Shown here piece after piece: positions 10,286-12,387 of a DNA stretch of 12,387 bases (positions within the stretch are counted from its first letter, which is position 1; each line of letters starts with the position of its first letter). The DNA is from Nitrosopumilus sp. UBA526 (GTDB lineage Archaea; Thermoproteota; Nitrososphaeria; Nitrososphaerales; Nitrosopumilaceae). The DNA is taken from positions 1-12,387 of the forward strand of contig DAXZ01000081.1 of assembly GCA_002506665.1 (NCBI GenBank), written 5' to 3'. Made by a program: the position numbers and the translations under genes. The notes under the pieces were generated by a model. That model was not told the DNA's origin and did no database searches. It saw nothing but the letters and a program-made list of their open reading frames with translations.

Positions 10286-12387
10286 ATGAATAAAATTCTG
10301 TTTGCAACAATCGTTGCAATAATTATGATAACGTCAGTTCAAATGGTACATGCTCAAAACATTGGTCCGCCACACAACCTTACGGCAACATTTCTCACCT
10401 CTACTGATACAAGCTATACATATTCTCTAGAGTGGTTTAAAAATCGTGACCTTGGCGATTCGGCATTTGTGGATTATATTGTCGAGTGGCGTGTTGGTGA
10501 TTCTGGAGATTGGACTCGGGTTGAAGTTGGTGCTAGCAGTATAACCGTTGAAGGATATGCTATTACTCTTACAAATCTTAATGTTGGAGACAGAGTTTCC
10601 TTTAGGATCTTTGTCCAAACCGATCATGATTCTAATCCTAATGGATCAGTTTCTGATAAAGCGCGGGTCACTATTCCCTCTGAACCTGCAGCTCCAACTG
10701 ATCTGCGAGCTTTACATATTACTCATAATTCACTGGTTCTAAGCTGGACAGCACCTACAGATGACGGCGATAATGACATTCGTAATTATGAAATAAGATA
10801 TAGCGACCGCGCTCCCGGCAGAGGCTTTCCCCTTAACTTTATGTTAACCCAGTCCGCCAGACACGACACATCTTATGATATTCCTTTCCTGACTCCTGAT
10901 ACCATATACCGCTTTCAAGTAGTTGCTGTCAATCAGGTAGGTAAGGGTGATTATTCTAATCCTCTAACTCTAAAGACTGAAAGTATACCTGCTGAATCTA
11001 TACCTACCTTAGACCCTCCAAATGATGTCGAAGTAACTAGTTCTTCTAATAGATTACTTTCTGTGAATTGGTTTGACCCTGAAGATACCGGCGATGCTAC
11101 CATCACTGCATATCAGATACAATATAGGGAACTCGGTCCTAATGGTGTTTACACATCTGTGGGTGTTGGTACTGATACATACTATGATATTCGCGGATTG
11201 ACAAAGGGTCAAACGTATGAGGTACGAGTAGGTGTCAAAACTGATGGTGACTTTGTATATTCTAGATCATTATATGGAACACCGGGTGTTCCATTAGGTG
11301 TTCTTGTCATAAGTGGCATACAAAGACCTGACGTACCACACTTGACAGCAACAGCAGGAAACGGCAAAGTCGAACTAAGCTGGACTGAACCTGCAAATAA
11401 CGGCCATGCCATAACAGAATATGTCATAAAGTATGGCACTAATCCAAATAATCTTAATAGGATACATCCCGGTATTACCACATCCCCATCTGTTACTATT
11501 TCAGGACTTGCAAATCAGCCATACTACTTTGAGGTAGCTGCCAGAAACGCAGGAGGTGTAGGAGTCGCAAGTCGTGATGATGCGATACCATATCTGCCAC
11601 CTGCCGCGCCTGCTACCTTTCGTGCGACTGCAGGAGATAGACAAGCCACATTAACATGGTTTGAACCTGCTACAAACGGCTCTCCAATAACAGAATATGT
11701 CATTAGGTATGGCACTGACACAAACAATCTTACCACATATTCAGATCCTATCACATCCTCACCTGTTACTATTGAAAACCTGGGACTTGATAGATACACC
11801 TTTATCATAACTGCCAAAAACGCAGCAGGTGAAGGTGCACCAGCTAGGTATCATGCAACACCATATCTGGCACCTGCCATACCAGATTCCTTTAAGGCTG
11901 TAGCAGAAAACGGCGAAGTCGTACTAACATGGACTGAACCTGCTACAAACGGCTCTACAATAACAGGTTATGTAATACAATCACGTATCGATTCAGCGGC
12001 ATTTACCACCATTGCAACTCTCCCATCTAGTGACAGGACATACACTCATACCACCCTGACAAACGGAGTGACATACGATTATCAAATCCAAGCTACAAGT
12101 GATACAGGTGATAGTGAATATTCTGAGGTTGTATCTGCAACACCGGCAACTACCCCAGGCATACCACAAAAGCTAGAGGTTACACCTGACAATTCACAAA
12201 TCACATTATCCTGGTCTGCACCTGATAGTGACGGTGGAGATGCCATCACAAGCTATACCATACAGTACGGAATAGATGATACATTTGGCTCGACTACACC
12301 TGCAGACGGTGCAGATACGAGTATAATTATTGACGGGTTACAAAACGGCACCACATATCACTTTAGAATATACGCAACAAACACAGT
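10286..12387 (+). CDS. Secreted multi-domain fibronectin type III protein (partial, C-terminus off the right edge)
   Basis: The frame from ATG 10286 stays open for 700 codons to the right edge. Residues 1-23 form a Sec signal peptide: MNKILF, a hydrophobic core (ATIVAIIMITSVQM) and VHA before the likely cleavage. About seven fibronectin type III domains follow, starting near residues 26, 132, 241, 347, 436, 529 and 622. Each shows the FN3 signature: a tryptophan in strand B (LVLSWTAP, VELSWTEP, VVLTWTEP), a proline-rich linker, the I-x-x-Y strand (ITEYVIKYG, ITSYTIQYG) and a tyrosine-containing strand F (TYEVRVGV, YYFEVAA). Domains 4, 5 and 6 are unusually alike in DNA and linkers (PYLPPAAP, PYLAPAIP). 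Such proteins in Thaumarchaeota are probably cell-surface, S-layer-associated or adhesive; no enzyme domain appears in the visible part. Confidence 0.92.
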   Translation, partial: MNKILFATIVAIIMITSVQMVHAQNIGPPHNLTATFLTSTDTSYTYSLEWFKNRDLGDSAFVDYIVEWRVGDSGDWTRVEVGASSITVEGYAITLTNLNVGDRVSFRIFVQTDHDSNPNGSVSDKARVTIPSEPAAPTDLRALHITHNSLVLSWTAPTDDGDNDIRNYEIRYSDRAPGRGFPLNFMLTQSARHDTSYDIPFLTPDTIYRFQVVAVNQVGKGDYSNPLTLKTESIPAESIPTLDPPNDVEVTSSSNRLLSVNWFDPEDTGDATITAYQIQYRELGPNGVYTSVGVGTDTYYDIRGLTKGQTYEVRVGVKTDGDFVYSRSLYGTPGVPLGVLVISGIQRPDVPHLTATAGNGKVELSWTEPANNGHAITEYVIKYGTNPNNLNRIHPGITTSPSVTISGLANQPYYFEVAARNAGGVGVASRDDAIPYLPPAAPATFRATAGDRQATLTWFEPATNGSPITEYVIRYGTDTNNLTTYSDPITSSPVTIENLGLDRYTFIITAKNAAGEGAPARYHATPYLAPAIPDSFKAVAENGEVVLTWTEPATNGSTITGYVIQSRIDSAAFTTIATLPSSDRTYTHTTLTNGVTYDYQIQATSDTGDSEYSEVVSATPATTPGIPQKLEVTPDNSQITLSWSAPDSDGGDAITSYTIQYGIDDTFGSTTPADGADTSIIIDGLQNGTTYHFRIYATNT
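11387..12010 (+). repeat. Tandem near-identical FN3 domain repeats (91-92 codon period)
   Basis: Copies of the segment starting GAACCTGC recur at 11387, 11663 and 11936, spaced 276 and 273 bp, exactly 92 and 91 codons. Copies two and three share GAACCTGCTACAAACGGCTC without a mismatch, and copies one and two share long stretches such as ATAACAGAATATGTCAT and TATGGCACT. The inter-domain linkers (CCATATCTG followed by a proline/alanine run) also repeat. This points to recent in-frame domain duplication. Confidence 0.75.

Noticed and set aside
10427..11817. Minus-strand open frames of 66-97 codons across the FN3 gene.
   Set aside because: They result from the biased repeated codons of the plus-strand gene and show no protein-like pattern.
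1..12387. Search for CRISPR arrays, transposases, integrase sites, phage genes or toxin-antitoxin pairs.
   Set aside because: No regularly spaced repeats outside the FN3 coding region, no DDE or recombinase motifs, and no terminal inverted repeats were seen.

Overview
The window comes from an ammonia-oxidising archaeon of the Nitrososphaerota (Thaumarchaeota), most likely order Nitrosopumilales. The evidence is an archaeal ribosomal-protein cluster, a 20S proteasome alpha subunit, an archaeal tRNA-Phe without an encoded CCA, a TATA box about 25-33 bp upstream of many start codons with almost no 5' leader, and short tightly packed genes. The genus is not determined from the sequence. Family assignments rest on recognising motifs by eye, not on a database search.

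Layout. Positions 1-4235 are all on the minus strand and read right to left: psmA (proteasome alpha), a SPOUT RNA methyltransferase of the MTH1 type, a 35-residue membrane microprotein whose ATG overlaps the methyltransferase stop, then uL3, uL4, uL23 and the first 116 residues of uS19, which runs off the left edge. Junctions are ATGA overlaps except uL23-uS19 (41 bp), where many archaea carry uL2. Positions 4480-5675 are on the plus strand: a lysine-rich basic protein, two overlapping stand-alone RAM (Lrp/AsnC effector) domain genes, and a VOC/glyoxalase-fold protein ending in a T-rich terminator. A minus-strand tRNA-Phe(GAA) follows.

Positions 5931-7311 hold a divergent pair: a PduO-type cobalamin adenosyltransferase (minus) and an HD-domain nucleotidase-like gene (plus), the latter overlapping a 74-residue helical protein. 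Two uncharacterised genes follow (98 aa minus, 115 aa plus). The plus-strand pair at 8077-9747 encodes an ArgZ/AgrE-type ornithine cyclodeaminase (TIGR00300 family) and a DUF371 protein. A 39-residue membrane microprotein lies at 9787-9906, then about 380 bp with no intact gene that may hold remnants of one. From 10286 to the right edge a secreted protein of at least 700 residues, made of tandem fibronectin type III domains, stays open in one frame.

The left half is core information processing (translation, RNA modification, protein turnover). The middle is small metabolism: B12 cofactor activation, nucleotide clean-up and a possible ornithine-to-proline route. The right edge is cell-surface biology. 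There is no transposase, CRISPR array or phage gene. The least explained items are the two membrane microproteins, the paired RAM domains beside a lysine-rich protein, the decayed-looking intergenic region at 9907-10250, and the internally duplicated FN3 protein.
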